From positions 1 to 44,580 of the forward strand of contig JAFZPZ010000083.1 of NCBI GenBank assembly GCA_017552435.1: a stretch of DNA of 44,580 nucleotides, in the 5' to 3' direction. The position numbers and the translations under genes were made by a program. The stretch comes from Bacteroidaceae bacterium (GTDB taxonomy: Bacteria; Bacteroidota; Bacteroidia; Bacteroidales; Bacteroidaceae). Below the pieces are notes generated by a model, which was not told the DNA's origin, did not search any database, and saw only the letters and a program-made list of their open reading frames with translations. This document shows, one piece after another, positions 1-7,701 of the stretch (the first letter of the stretch is position 1; each line of letters starts with the position of its first letter).

Positions 1-15
1 AGGACTTCTTATCAT

Positions 16-43
16 CTCCCTTTAAGGGAGACAGGAGAGGGTC
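16..43 (-). repeat. short palindromic element, intergenic copy
   Basis: Core palindrome CTCCCTTTAAGGGAG (16-30) followed by a flank that reads GACCCTCTCC on the minus strand. Same family as the copies at 574-642, 5096-5123, 20551-20582, 35541-35561, 39899-39928 and 42632-42662. It lies in the 253-base non-coding left edge, which otherwise shows only a direct repeat (AAGGCGCRATGTT near 125 and 156) and a hairpin terminator. Confidence 0.75.
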
Positions 44-205
44 TTTTCCACGAGCGTAGCGAGTTTACTTCTTGGATGCTTTAGCACCTTCCGCCTGCGC
101 CTGAGCACCCAAAGGGAGCGCAAGAAGGCGCGATGTTCTTACACGCTTTAGCGGAAAGGCGCAATGTTAGTTGCGGTTAGTCGCGGAAGACAATTCAAAA
201 TGCCG

Positions 206-244
206 GCTGGGCTCGTATCGCGATGATACGGGCCCAGCTTTTTT
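206..244 (+). terminator. rho-independent terminator
   Basis: A 14-bp stem (206-219 with 225-238, one T-G wobble) closes a 5-nt loop and is followed by six T on the plus strand. Its polarity suits a plus-strand gene ending left of the window. On the minus strand it would also lie just past the stop of the SGNH hydrolase gene, but there it lacks a good T tract. Confidence 0.8.
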
Positions 245-253
245 GTAGTTCTT

Positions 254-3106
254 TTATTTAATCACAATCTTGTTTCCGTCCACGATGTTTATTCCTTTCT
301 GCAGCTTCTGGAGGCGCTGTCCGGCGAGGTTATAAACGACACCAGCTTCATTCTTCATTCTTAATTCTTCATTCTTAATTTCATTGATGCCGGTGGACGC
401 TTCCTCGAGCTTGTAGTAGGACCGCTTTTCGGCAGAAGGCAGGTAGCAGCTAAACGGAGGCAGGATGACGTCGGCTGTGGCACGGTAGATGTTGGTACCG
501 GTAGCCCTCATATAATAACCCTCGCCAGCTGCAAGCGTCTTGCCCGGATAGGTGCCGGCAAGAAGATTGACAAGACCCTCTAAATCTCCCTTAAAGGGAG
601 ACTTTTTATTCTTCCCCTTTAAGGGAGAGTTAGAGAGGGTCTGCTTGTCTTCTGCTTTCAGCGTGATGGTGGCTCTTGCCGGGCCATGAATGAGGACAGG
701 CGTTCCGTAGGGAACATACTCGCCGGCCTGGGCAATGGGTTTCAGCATGACAGACGAGGAAACAATCTCTGAGACGATGTAGGCTGTACAGCCCTCTGGA
801 ACCTGGTAGATATAGGGCAGGCAGACAGCGGCATAGCCGTTGGAGCCAAACGTATAGGTTCTTTCCTGTGTCTCGAGAATGCCCGCCAATCCCTGAATTT
901 CGTTCTGGCTGAGTGACCTTCCATAGATTCGCACCATTGCTATGTCGCCTATGAATGGATAGCCGCCTACCGACGACGTCTGTTCGTAGGTCCCCGATGC
1001 ATCACCGCCTATGGCGAGCCAAGTCGAGGGCGTCCATTCGTAAACGGGGCACTCCTTGAAGGTCAGCCAGCGGGTATCAACCAGTTCGCCATTGATGTAG
1101 AACTGCGAGCGGTAGTTCTTACGGTCATAGACGATGACATAGTGGGTATAGTCGGTGGTGAGACTGCCTGCGCCGACCCATGTCCACTGCGTCTTGGAAG
1201 ATGAGCCGTCCGCCTTGTTGCCCTGCGTGGTGGTGGTGTAGCCGATGTTGCCCTTGTTGTTCATCTGCAAGCCGAAGCCATAGCCGTTGACGAAGCCGAG
1301 CGGACGGGTGCTGAAAGAAGGCAGGGCATCGCTGTTCCGGCAGAAGACCTCGACGCTGTAGGCATCCGAGAGCTGGTTCATGATGCCAGGGTCGTCGCCT
1401 ATGGCGTATTTGAAGTACTGTGACTTACTGCCACTGAACTGCGACTCGAAGAGGTTGATGGCGGGATTGTAGTTCACCGGCACCTCGTCCATCATGACAA
1501 TGGGTTTGTCGACAAAGGACGGAGCATGGTTAACTGCGCCGTCGGGCGTGAACTCACAGTCCATGATGAGCTCTGTCCCATACGCCGTCTGCGGCTCCGT
1601 GAACCGCTTGACATCGTCGTTATAGAGCTTGAGGGCTGCTTTCTGCGAGAAAGCGCCATTGTAGATTCGTGCAAAAACGAAGCTGCAGGCCGTCGAGTTC
1701 TCTGCCCCGCTATTGTATGTACTCGAGGTTGCATCACCGCCCAGACAGATCCACATGCCCTTGCGTCCCTTGACAGAGCCACATTGAGGCATCACCATGT
1801 CAGTACCGGCGCGGGTGCCTGTGCAGACGAGTTTACCATTGATGAAGTACCGCATGATATGACTCGTTCTGTCCATTGTCAGCACCAGATGATAGAACTT
1901 GCCGGCTACCAGGATGGAGTCGCCGGTGATGCTCTTCACCGTGCTCTTCACCCCGCTCTTGTTCCAATAGCAGAAACTGCTTGCCAGTTCCGAGTTGTAG
2001 AAAGCCCAACCGCCATTCTCTTCATTGCCTAGGAAACAGGCTCTGCCGATGCCGCCGCCCTGGTCGGCCAGAGCGTCCAGCCGCACCAGCATCTCCCACG
2101 TCACACTGTTGTTGAAGGCATCGACCAGAGGTGTGCCATCGTCGTAGGTTACATAGAAATAATCCGAGGAACGTGATTTTGTACAACCATAATAGGTGTC
2201 GTTGCGGGCATCATAGACGGTTGTGGCTGTGCCGTGCCTACCGATCTTGGGAGCGTCATAGGTACCCTGATTGACGATGCCGTCGGCTGTGAAACTGAGG
2301 TCCAAGAGGCGTTCTGCCTCTTCCACCTCGTTCGAGCGCTTCAGTGCCCTCGTAATGATTTTCTGAGAAACCAGGGCATTGCAGATATGACTAGCAAGTT
2401 GAGTGCCGCCGTATGCAGTGGGATGCAGGTAGTCGAAGGTTGAAGCTCCCCAGTTGCTGCTCCAAGGCACCGAGGTGCAATCAATGTAGTACTGGCCAAA
2501 CTGTTGGGCGATATACTTGATGCTGGCATTGGCATCGGCTTGCGACCAGCCCATCGCATTCACGTCGTTCACGCCATTACCCCTCGGAAAGATGCTCAGG
2601 CAAACGATACGAGCCTTTGGATACCATTTGGTCAGTTTGTACAAAAGCCGCTGATAGGCACCGCGGAAAGTGACGGAGTCGGTGAAGTTGGAGGTCCGGT
2701 ATGAACCTAAGGGCACCTTGGCCGTATTCCAGTCGTTTGTGCCGCCGGCAATGAAGATGAAGTCGGGCTTGCCGGCTCGTCCAAGCGCATTAACACGATG
2801 ATTGCTGAGGAAAGGTGCATTGCTGTTGAGCACATCGCATGCCACACGACTGCCGCTCCACGAGGCATTGGCAAGGAAGGTGAGACCCGAAAGGCGGCTA
2901 AGTTGCATCCACCAGGTGTCGCCCACCTGAAAGCCATAATTCTTCTCGCGGTCCTGAGTGTAATAGACAGCATAGCCCGCAGGCAGATAGTCGTAGTAGG
3001 TCGAAATGGAGTTGCCCAGCACAGCGAACGTTAAGCTGTCGGGATTCTGGGCTCTCAACAATGGACAAGCCAGTAAGATGATAATAATCAGTAATGCGCG
3101 TTTCAT
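254..3106 (-). CDS. secreted SGNH/GDSL hydrolase with two LamG-like domains and a C-terminal sorting-type tail
   Basis: A 950-aa protein with a signal peptide (about 1-20). Residues 24-245 are an SGNH hydrolase: block I GNS with nucleophile Ser33, block III GTND with Asn124, and DYLHP with Asp225 and His228. This fold usually gives an esterase or lipase; the substrate is unknown, but an acetylated glycan is plausible given the appended domains. Two concanavalin-like LamG modules follow (about 265-505 and 510-745), then a beta-rich stretch and a short tail ending in GQRLQKLQKGIN, like type IX sorting tails. Residues 822-845 are encoded by two facing palindromic repeats and 908-919 by a heptad array, so part of the C-terminal region is repeat-derived. 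The ATG overlaps the stop of the upstream peptidase gene (ATGA, 3103-3106), implying coupled translation and a shared role outside the cell. Confidence 0.82.
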   Translation of the reverse strand: MKRALLIIIILLACPLLRAQNPDSLTFAVLGNSISTYYDYLPAGYAVYYTQDREKNYGFQVGDTWWMQLSRLSGLTFLANASWSGSRVACDVLNSNAPFLSNHRVNALGRAGKPDFIFIAGGTNDWNTAKVPLGSYRTSNFTDSVTFRGAYQRLLYKLTKWYPKARIVCLSIFPRGNGVNDVNAMGWSQADANASIKYIAQQFGQYYIDCTSVPWSSNWGASTFDYLHPTAYGGTQLASHICNALVSQKIITRALKRSNEVEEAERLLDLSFTADGIVNQGTYDAPKIGRHGTATTVYDARNDTYYGCTKSRSSDYFYVTYDDGTPLVDAFNNSVTWEMLVRLDALADQGGGIGRACFLGNEENGGWAFYNSELASSFCYWNKSGVKSTVKSITGDSILVAGKFYHLVLTMDRTSHIMRYFINGKLVCTGTRAGTDMVMPQCGSVKGRKGMWICLGGDATSSTYNSGAENSTACSFVFARIYNGAFSQKAALKLYNDDVKRFTEPQTAYGTELIMDCEFTPDGAVNHAPSFVDKPIVMMDEVPVNYNPAINLFESQFSGSKSQYFKYAIGDDPGIMNQLSDAYSVEVFCRNSDALPSFSTRPLGFVNGYGFGLQMNNKGNIGYTTTTQGNKADGSSSKTQWTWVGAGSLTTDYTHYVIVYDRKNYRSQFYINGELVDTRWLTFKECPVYEWTPSTWLAIGGDASGTYEQTSSVGGYPFIGDIAMVRIYGRSLSQNEIQGLAGILETQERTYTFGSNGYAAVCLPYIYQVPEGCTAYIVSEIVSSSVMLKPIAQAGEYVPYGTPVLIHGPARATITLKAEDKQTLSNSPLKGKNKKSPFKGDLEGLVNLLAGTYPGKTLAAGEGYYMRATGTNIYRATADVILPPFSCYLPSAEKRSYYKLEEASTGINEIKNEELRMKNEAGVVYNLAGQRLQKLQKGINIVDGNKIVIK
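350..384. repeat. heptad tandem array in coding sequence
   Basis: Five 7-nt units in A-B-A-B order: ATTCTTC, ATTCTTA, ATTCTTC, ATTCTTA, ATTTCAT. The 21-nt (three-unit) periodicity encodes KNEELRMKNE near the C terminus of the SGNH hydrolase. An identical 35-nt array sits at 3196-3230 in the neighbouring peptidase gene. Confidence 0.85.
574..642. repeat. two facing copies of the short palindromic element inside a gene
   Basis: Copy 574-601 reads GACCCTCTAAA then palindrome CTCCCTTAAAGGGAG on the plus strand. Copy 611-642 is in the opposite orientation. Together they form a larger inverted repeat. In the minus-strand SGNH hydrolase frame they encode SNSPLKG and SPFKGDLEG with no frame break. 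Confidence 0.85.
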
Positions 3107-6100
3107 TTGAGAATCTTTTTGCCATTAAAGATATTTATACCCTTTTGCAATTTGTTCAGACGCTGACCAAGGAGGTTATAGATGGCACCATCCTCATTCT
3201 TCATTCTTAATTCTTCATTCTTAATTTCATCAATTCCCGTAGGCGTGAGGGGCTCAATGGTGACACCTTCCAGTTTGAAGGCATTGATGCCGAAGCTGGC
3301 CTGACCGGTCAGGTTGACGATGATACCCAGCGAGACTTCTGTCTCCTCTTCGAGGGTGAAGCTGATGCTGCCCTCCGCGAGCTTGCACCAGGCGATTGCC
3401 TTCTCCTCGCACTCCGCATCGCTTACCATCGTGCTGCCCGCACATGCCACGAGGCGGCTGGTCTGCATGTCATCGACGTCGCCAGGCGTGATGCTGAAAC
3501 GGTACCTGCCGGCGGGAAGGGTGACTGCCTGCCAGAGACGATAGTCGAGCAGAGGCGTGGCAAAGCCGCTCCACTGCGTCTCGAACTGGATGTCGCTGTG
3601 GTGGCTGGTGTCGATGTGTGCACCGGTGGTGACATTCCCCTTGACGATGGCATTGGCATCCTGCCACTTGGAGCGACTGGTCTTCATCGCCAGCTTCAGG
3701 AAACGGCTGCTGTTGGCGGGATTGACCGTACCAGAGGCCGTGATATAGGGGTTCTTGTAGTTGGTGAGGAACGTGGCAGAGATATCGCCATGCATCAGAG
3801 CGCCGGTGTCGATGGTGAAGACGCCCAGAGCCGAGTTCCAGGCATCGCCGTCAGGACCGAAGCCGATACGCTGGGCATTGCTGCCGCCAGAGGTGCGGTC
3901 CTGCACGTCGCCGCCGTTCTGGTTGAAGTCATAATAGAGCAACAGGTTGCCTGATGCCTGTGCCTCGGCGACATCGGAGATGTGCTGGTTGCAACGAGCC
4001 AGGATCTCGTCGGCTGTAAGCGCAGCACCCCAAAGCCGCACCTCGTCTATCTGTCCCTTGAAGCCCTCGCCCATAGTGATACTCTGCAGGGCAGGCACAC
4101 GCGTGGCGAGCCTGGAGGATGAGGTGCTGAAGGGCTGCCCGTCGCGGAAGAAACGGACGACACCTGTGCCGTAGGTCACAGCATAGTGGTGCCATTCGCC
4201 CGTAATGATGAAGCCCTCGTCGGACTGGGCCGTCTTGCTGCCCAAGGTGATGCTGAGCATACCCTTGCTATCCACCGACGTGGAGAGGCTGCCCTGAGCG
4301 GAAGTGAGGCTTACGCTGCTCTGGTACTGCTGGGGTCGCATCCACCAGTCGAGGGTGAGGAACTTCTGCTCCTCCGTGAAGGGACAGGGTATCTGCAATG
4401 TCTCGACGCCTGTGAAATTGAGGCAGGAAACGGGGTCGTCGTTGCTGACAATGAGGTAGCGGTTGCGGGTCATGGAATTCTCGCCCAGCTGGTTGGCGAC
4501 AGACAGGCTGACATCATAGACGCCAGGCGCGGTAGGCACGACGTAGGGCGACTGCTCGGCAATCGTCAGGGCTCGGCAACCGTTGTTGAGCTCCCATTGC
4601 CAGGAGAGCGGACTATATCTGCTCTCGTCGATGAGCTGGACACCCTCTCCCAGCATGATAGCCGTCTCGGAGAGATCGAAGCGGGCATCCGGAGCCGACT
4701 CGCGCACCGTCACCTCGTGGGTAACGCTGCTGGAACCATAGGGGTTGGTGACGGTGAGGGTTACGGGGAAGGTTCCCGTGGTGGGATAGAGCGCCGTAGC
4801 ATTGGTGCCATGCAGCTCCTCGACCTCGGCTCCCGGCAGGTTCCACAGATAGGTACACCCTGCGCCCTCGCTACGATTGATGAAACTGAAACGGTCTCCA
4901 GCCGGCAGATCTGCATCCATCACATCGAAGGCCGCTACAGGAGCCTCGCCCTCGGCAACGACAATCTCCTTCTCGGCAGAAAGCGTAGAGCCGTCGGCAT
5001 AGGTAACGGTACAGCTCACATTGTATGTTCCAGCCTCCGGGAAAGTAAAGGTGGGAGACATCCCATTGAACATTAACCATTGACCATTGACCATTTCTCC
5101 CCCTAAAGGGGGCTGGGGGGTCTGGGTCATCCACTTCCACTCAGTTGCGGTGAGTTGGGTCTGCGCTATGAGGCGGAATGGGATGCCTGCCAGATGGGGC
5201 GTCTCCTCCTCCTGGATGGTAAGCGTAGGTGTGGGCTGTGAGCTGGAGAATGGGCCGTCGCCCTCCTCCACCTGCCAGGTGCCTATTGTCTGGAACCGGG
5301 CATGCTTGCCGCTGACGTATTCGCGCAGCCTGGTCTCGCCCTCCACCTGGATGGTTTCCATCGGCACATAGACCATCAGGTCGGGCTGCAACGCAGGCGC
5401 GGCAATACGGACACGCATGTTGTTACGGATCTCGGCCTGCGTCCGGGCAGTCCGCCAGACGCGTATCTCATCCAGACCGCCTATCCACCACTGGTTGACG
5501 TCGGAAGTCCGTCCGAACGGGAGGTCACCGAAGGCAACCAGGCCCGAATAGGACTTGGAGGTAATCGACCCCTTCTTGCTGCCGTTGACATAGAGCGTAA
5601 GGGTGCTGCCGTTTATCACGATGGCGATATGATTCCACTTTTTGGTGGTGGTGAAGACGCCGGAGACGTCCAGACGGTCCGAACCGCTGCTGTCCCACCC
5701 TACGGAAAGCGTACCGTTGCTGCTGTTATGGAAGAGGAACTTGCCCCAGCCAGGTCCCACCTGGTGTGTGTAGCTGACATTCTTGTCGTTGCGCATCCAG
5801 AACTCGATGGTAGCCTGTCCCAGCATCTCGGAAACGGCACCCGGGATGGTGATACAGCTCTCGTTCAGCAGTGTCCAGTGGTTTGTTCCCTGTGGGGGAA
5901 TCTGCAGCACGACAGGGTTGGACGAAGCCGACTCCTGTCTGTACTGGCCTGCCTGATATACCGCCCTGACGGTAAAGGTGCCCGTGGCGTCGAGAGCAGG
6001 CGCGTAATAAGTCTGTTTTTCAGGTAACTGGGCCACGAGTCTTGTATCCTCGTAAACATGATAGCCCGTAAGGGTAAGGCTGGAAGCCTGCGGAGCCGAC

Positions 6101-7626
6101 CAAACCAGCACGCCGTCTTCCACACCGAGGTTGGTGGGAGGATAGAGCTGCTCTCCCGGCACAACAACGGTGATAATGGTTTCCTTGCCATTGTTCTTAA
6201 TCTCCACATCCGACTGGTCGAAAGGAATCTCCACACCCTCGTTCTCGACCTCGTAATTGATAATGGAGGCTTTGTAGATATGTCCGCTACCGATGGCACC
6301 CGACTTGGTCTTGACGATGAAGAAGTACTTCAGGGGCTTCGTGCGGTCCACAGAGAAAGTGAGGTCGGTGAGGTCGTATCCGAACTCCATGGGCTCGTAG
6401 TGCATGCCATCCACCCAACGGCCCAGCATGGGAACCTCGGGAGCCGGATTGGCGCCCTTAGTATTGCCTGCATAGCGGAAATGCTCGAAGGGAATGGTCT
6501 TCTCCGGTTTGGTGGCATTCAGGTTCTGGGCGATGCCGCCAGAGAGCAAGAGTTCGCTGCGGTGTGAGTAATCCATCAGCAGCTTGATGGTGCGCAAAGG
6601 ACGGTAATCCTGACGTATGACGTATGCGCTGGGTGTCCACGTCCAGGTGTCGTTGTTCACAGCAAAGCTGTGCTTATAAGGGCAATAGATGAAGCCCTTG
6701 TTCTCCCATCCGTCGCCCCAGGAATTGGCAATAATCCAGGCACCGACCTCGTCCTCATCGACCTCTCCGATTTTACCGTCGCCATCGAGGTCGAACTCTA
6801 TGCGGTCGTCGTAGCCGCAGACAGTAAGGGCATGATTGAAGGTTTCACCCCAAGCCTGGACATACTTCATACCCACCACGCCGGCTGCCTTATTAGCTGC
6901 AGAAGAAGGGATAGCCTTCCATGTGCCATAGGCTGCCACACCGATACCGGCCACACCGCCTCCGTGCATGGTGTCGTCGCCACTATGGTTATAGAGCCAT
7001 TCCTTGAGTTCCTGACGGCCCTCGGGGGTGTTGGTGGGAGCCAGGCTGAAATCGTAGGCCGTACGGTTCCACATGGCGCTGTACCACTTGTCGTAGCCCT
7101 GCATCCAACCGTAGTCGGGGTCGTCATGCGTCTGTGCGCCAAAGAGTCTGCTGTAGGTCCGGCCTCCGTATGTGGGAACATTGGGAATGCCATTCCCTTT
7201 CGCCATTCCCTCTGTCGTACTGGTCTGATATGCCATTAGCCAGGTGAAGTGGGAAGGATACTGGTTCTCGGGCAGAGAAGCATCGGCGTCGCGATAGCTG
7301 TTTATCTCGTGCGTGAACTGATAGCCAATGGCAGCAGCCGAGCCACAGGAACCGCCATCCTGGTTGAAGATGGGAGGGAAATACTTGTCCTGCCCGTTAT
7401 AGACATAGGGCGGCAACTGCTCCTGAGCCTTTGCCTTGCGTGCCTTGCGGCGTGCCACATAGTCGGCGGGCTGGGCCTTGGGCGTTACATCATACTTGAG
7501 GTCGGGAAAGACACTGCGGTCTATCTTCACCACCTTGCCGTCGGGCAACGTATAATCCTCAATCTGGGCTATACTATTTAGGGATGGCATCAGGAAAGCC
7601 ATCAAAAGCAAACTCCTTGTCTTCAT
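3103..7626 (-). CDS. secreted papain-like (C1-type) cysteine peptidase with Fn3, LamG and PKD domains
   Basis: A 1507-aa protein with a signal peptide (about 1-20). The peptidase domain (about 75-330) has the papain set: Gln89 and Cys94 in NQDGGSCGS, His265 in NHALTVCGY and Asn301 in ANSWGDGW. Between His and Asn lies a calcium-loop sequence DLDGDGKIGEVD (279-290). Then come a fibronectin-III-like module (about 494-576), LamG (583-745), three PKD-like modules (about 798-1062), a second LamG (1068-1225), an unrecognised region and a KGINI tail like type IX cargo. PKD module 1 is interrupted at about 835-855 by a composite repeat, and residues 1466-1477 come from a heptad array. It is the first gene of a coupled pair with the SGNH hydrolase (ATGA overlap). 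The likely role is extracellular or surface degradation of protein or glycoprotein; the actual substrate cannot be read from the sequence. Confidence 0.82.
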   Translation of the reverse strand: MKTRSLLLMAFLMPSLNSIAQIEDYTLPDGKVVKIDRSVFPDLKYDVTPKAQPADYVARRKARKAKAQEQLPPYVYNGQDKYFPPIFNQDGGSCGSAAAIGYQFTHEINSYRDADASLPENQYPSHFTWLMAYQTSTTEGMAKGNGIPNVPTYGGRTYSRLFGAQTHDDPDYGWMQGYDKWYSAMWNRTAYDFSLAPTNTPEGRQELKEWLYNHSGDDTMHGGGVAGIGVAAYGTWKAIPSSAANKAAGVVGMKYVQAWGETFNHALTVCGYDDRIEFDLDGDGKIGEVDEDEVGAWIIANSWGDGWENKGFIYCPYKHSFAVNNDTWTWTPSAYVIRQDYRPLRTIKLLMDYSHRSELLLSGGIAQNLNATKPEKTIPFEHFRYAGNTKGANPAPEVPMLGRWVDGMHYEPMEFGYDLTDLTFSVDRTKPLKYFFIVKTKSGAIGSGHIYKASIINYEVENEGVEIPFDQSDVEIKNNGKETIITVVVPGEQLYPPTNLGVEDGVLVWSAPQASSLTLTGYHVYEDTRLVAQLPEKQTYYAPALDATGTFTVRAVYQAGQYRQESASSNPVVLQIPPQGTNHWTLLNESCITIPGAVSEMLGQATIEFWMRNDKNVSYTHQVGPGWGKFLFHNSSNGTLSVGWDSSGSDRLDVSGVFTTTKKWNHIAIVINGSTLTLYVNGSKKGSITSKSYSGLVAFGDLPFGRTSDVNQWWIGGLDEIRVWRTARTQAEIRNNMRVRIAAPALQPDLMVYVPMETIQVEGETRLREYVSGKHARFQTIGTWQVEEGDGPFSSSQPTPTLTIQEEETPHLAGIPFRLIAQTQLTATEWKWMTQTPQPPLGGEMVNGQWLMFNGMSPTFTFPEAGTYNVSCTVTYADGSTLSAEKEIVVAEGEAPVAAFDVMDADLPAGDRFSFINRSEGAGCTYLWNLPGAEVEELHGTNATALYPTTGTFPVTLTVTNPYGSSSVTHEVTVRESAPDARFDLSETAIMLGEGVQLIDESRYSPLSWQWELNNGCRALTIAEQSPYVVPTAPGVYDVSLSVANQLGENSMTRNRYLIVSNDDPVSCLNFTGVETLQIPCPFTEEQKFLTLDWWMRPQQYQSSVSLTSAQGSLSTSVDSKGMLSITLGSKTAQSDEGFIITGEWHHYAVTYGTGVVRFFRDGQPFSTSSSRLATRVPALQSITMGEGFKGQIDEVRLWGAALTADEILARCNQHISDVAEAQASGNLLLYYDFNQNGGDVQDRTSGGSNAQRIGFGPDGDAWNSALGVFTIDTGALMHGDISATFLTNYKNPYITASGTVNPANSSRFLKLAMKTSRSKWQDANAIVKGNVTTGAHIDTSHHSDIQFETQWSGFATPLLDYRLWQAVTLPAGRYRFSITPGDVDDMQTSRLVACAGSTMVSDAECEEKAIAWCKLAEGSISFTLEEETEVSLGIIVNLTGQASFGINAFKLEGVTIEPLTPTGIDEIKNEELRMKNEDGAIYNLLGQRLNKLQKGINIFNGKKILK
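3196..3230. repeat. heptad tandem array in coding sequence
   Basis: Five 7-nt units identical in sequence and order to 350-384, located just before the KGINI tail of the peptidase. The upstream and downstream coding sequences of the two genes also match locally, so this array may have spread with the tail module by recombination. Confidence 0.85.
5063..5123 (-). repeat. composite repeat: palindromic element plus heptad array, inside a PKD module
   Basis: 5063-5097 is a heptad array (CCATTGA, ACATTAA, CCATTGA, CCATTGA, CCATTTC). It is followed directly by the palindromic element CTCCCCCTAAAGGGGG with a flank reading GACCCCCCAGC on the minus strand. The same composite occurs in the opposite orientation at 39899-39966 at the end of trpE. 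In this gene it encodes QTPQPPLGGEMVNGQ and following residues. Confidence 0.85.
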
Positions 7627-7639
7627 AATTAATACATAT

Positions 7640-7684
7640 AAAAGAAAAGAGGGAGTCTATGGTTATTACTCCAAAGACTCCCTC
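7640..7684 (-). terminator. terminator after the 1534-aa discoidin-domain gene
   Basis: Stem of 10 bp, GAGGGAGTCT (7649-7658) with AGACTCCCTC (7675-7684), plus three inner pairs. On the minus strand it is followed by TTTTCTTTT. It lies between the stop at 7702 and the ATG of the downstream peptidase gene at 7626, so it should limit readthrough between them. Confidence 0.75.
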
Positions 7685-7701
7685 GATTATAGATTAGTTA
7701 A

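Noticed and set aside
206-244. Terminator of the SGNH hydrolase gene
   Set aside because: The T tract is on the plus strand, so the polarity is wrong for the minus-strand gene. Kept as a plus-strand terminator.
4186-5076. 296-aa open frame on the plus strand
   Set aside because: Antisense to the LamG/PKD part of the papain-like peptidase; no start context and no motif.
6750-6800. Dockerin module in the papain-like peptidase
   Set aside because: There is only one EF-hand-like calcium loop and it lies inside the peptidase domain between His and Asn; a dockerin needs a duplicated segment.
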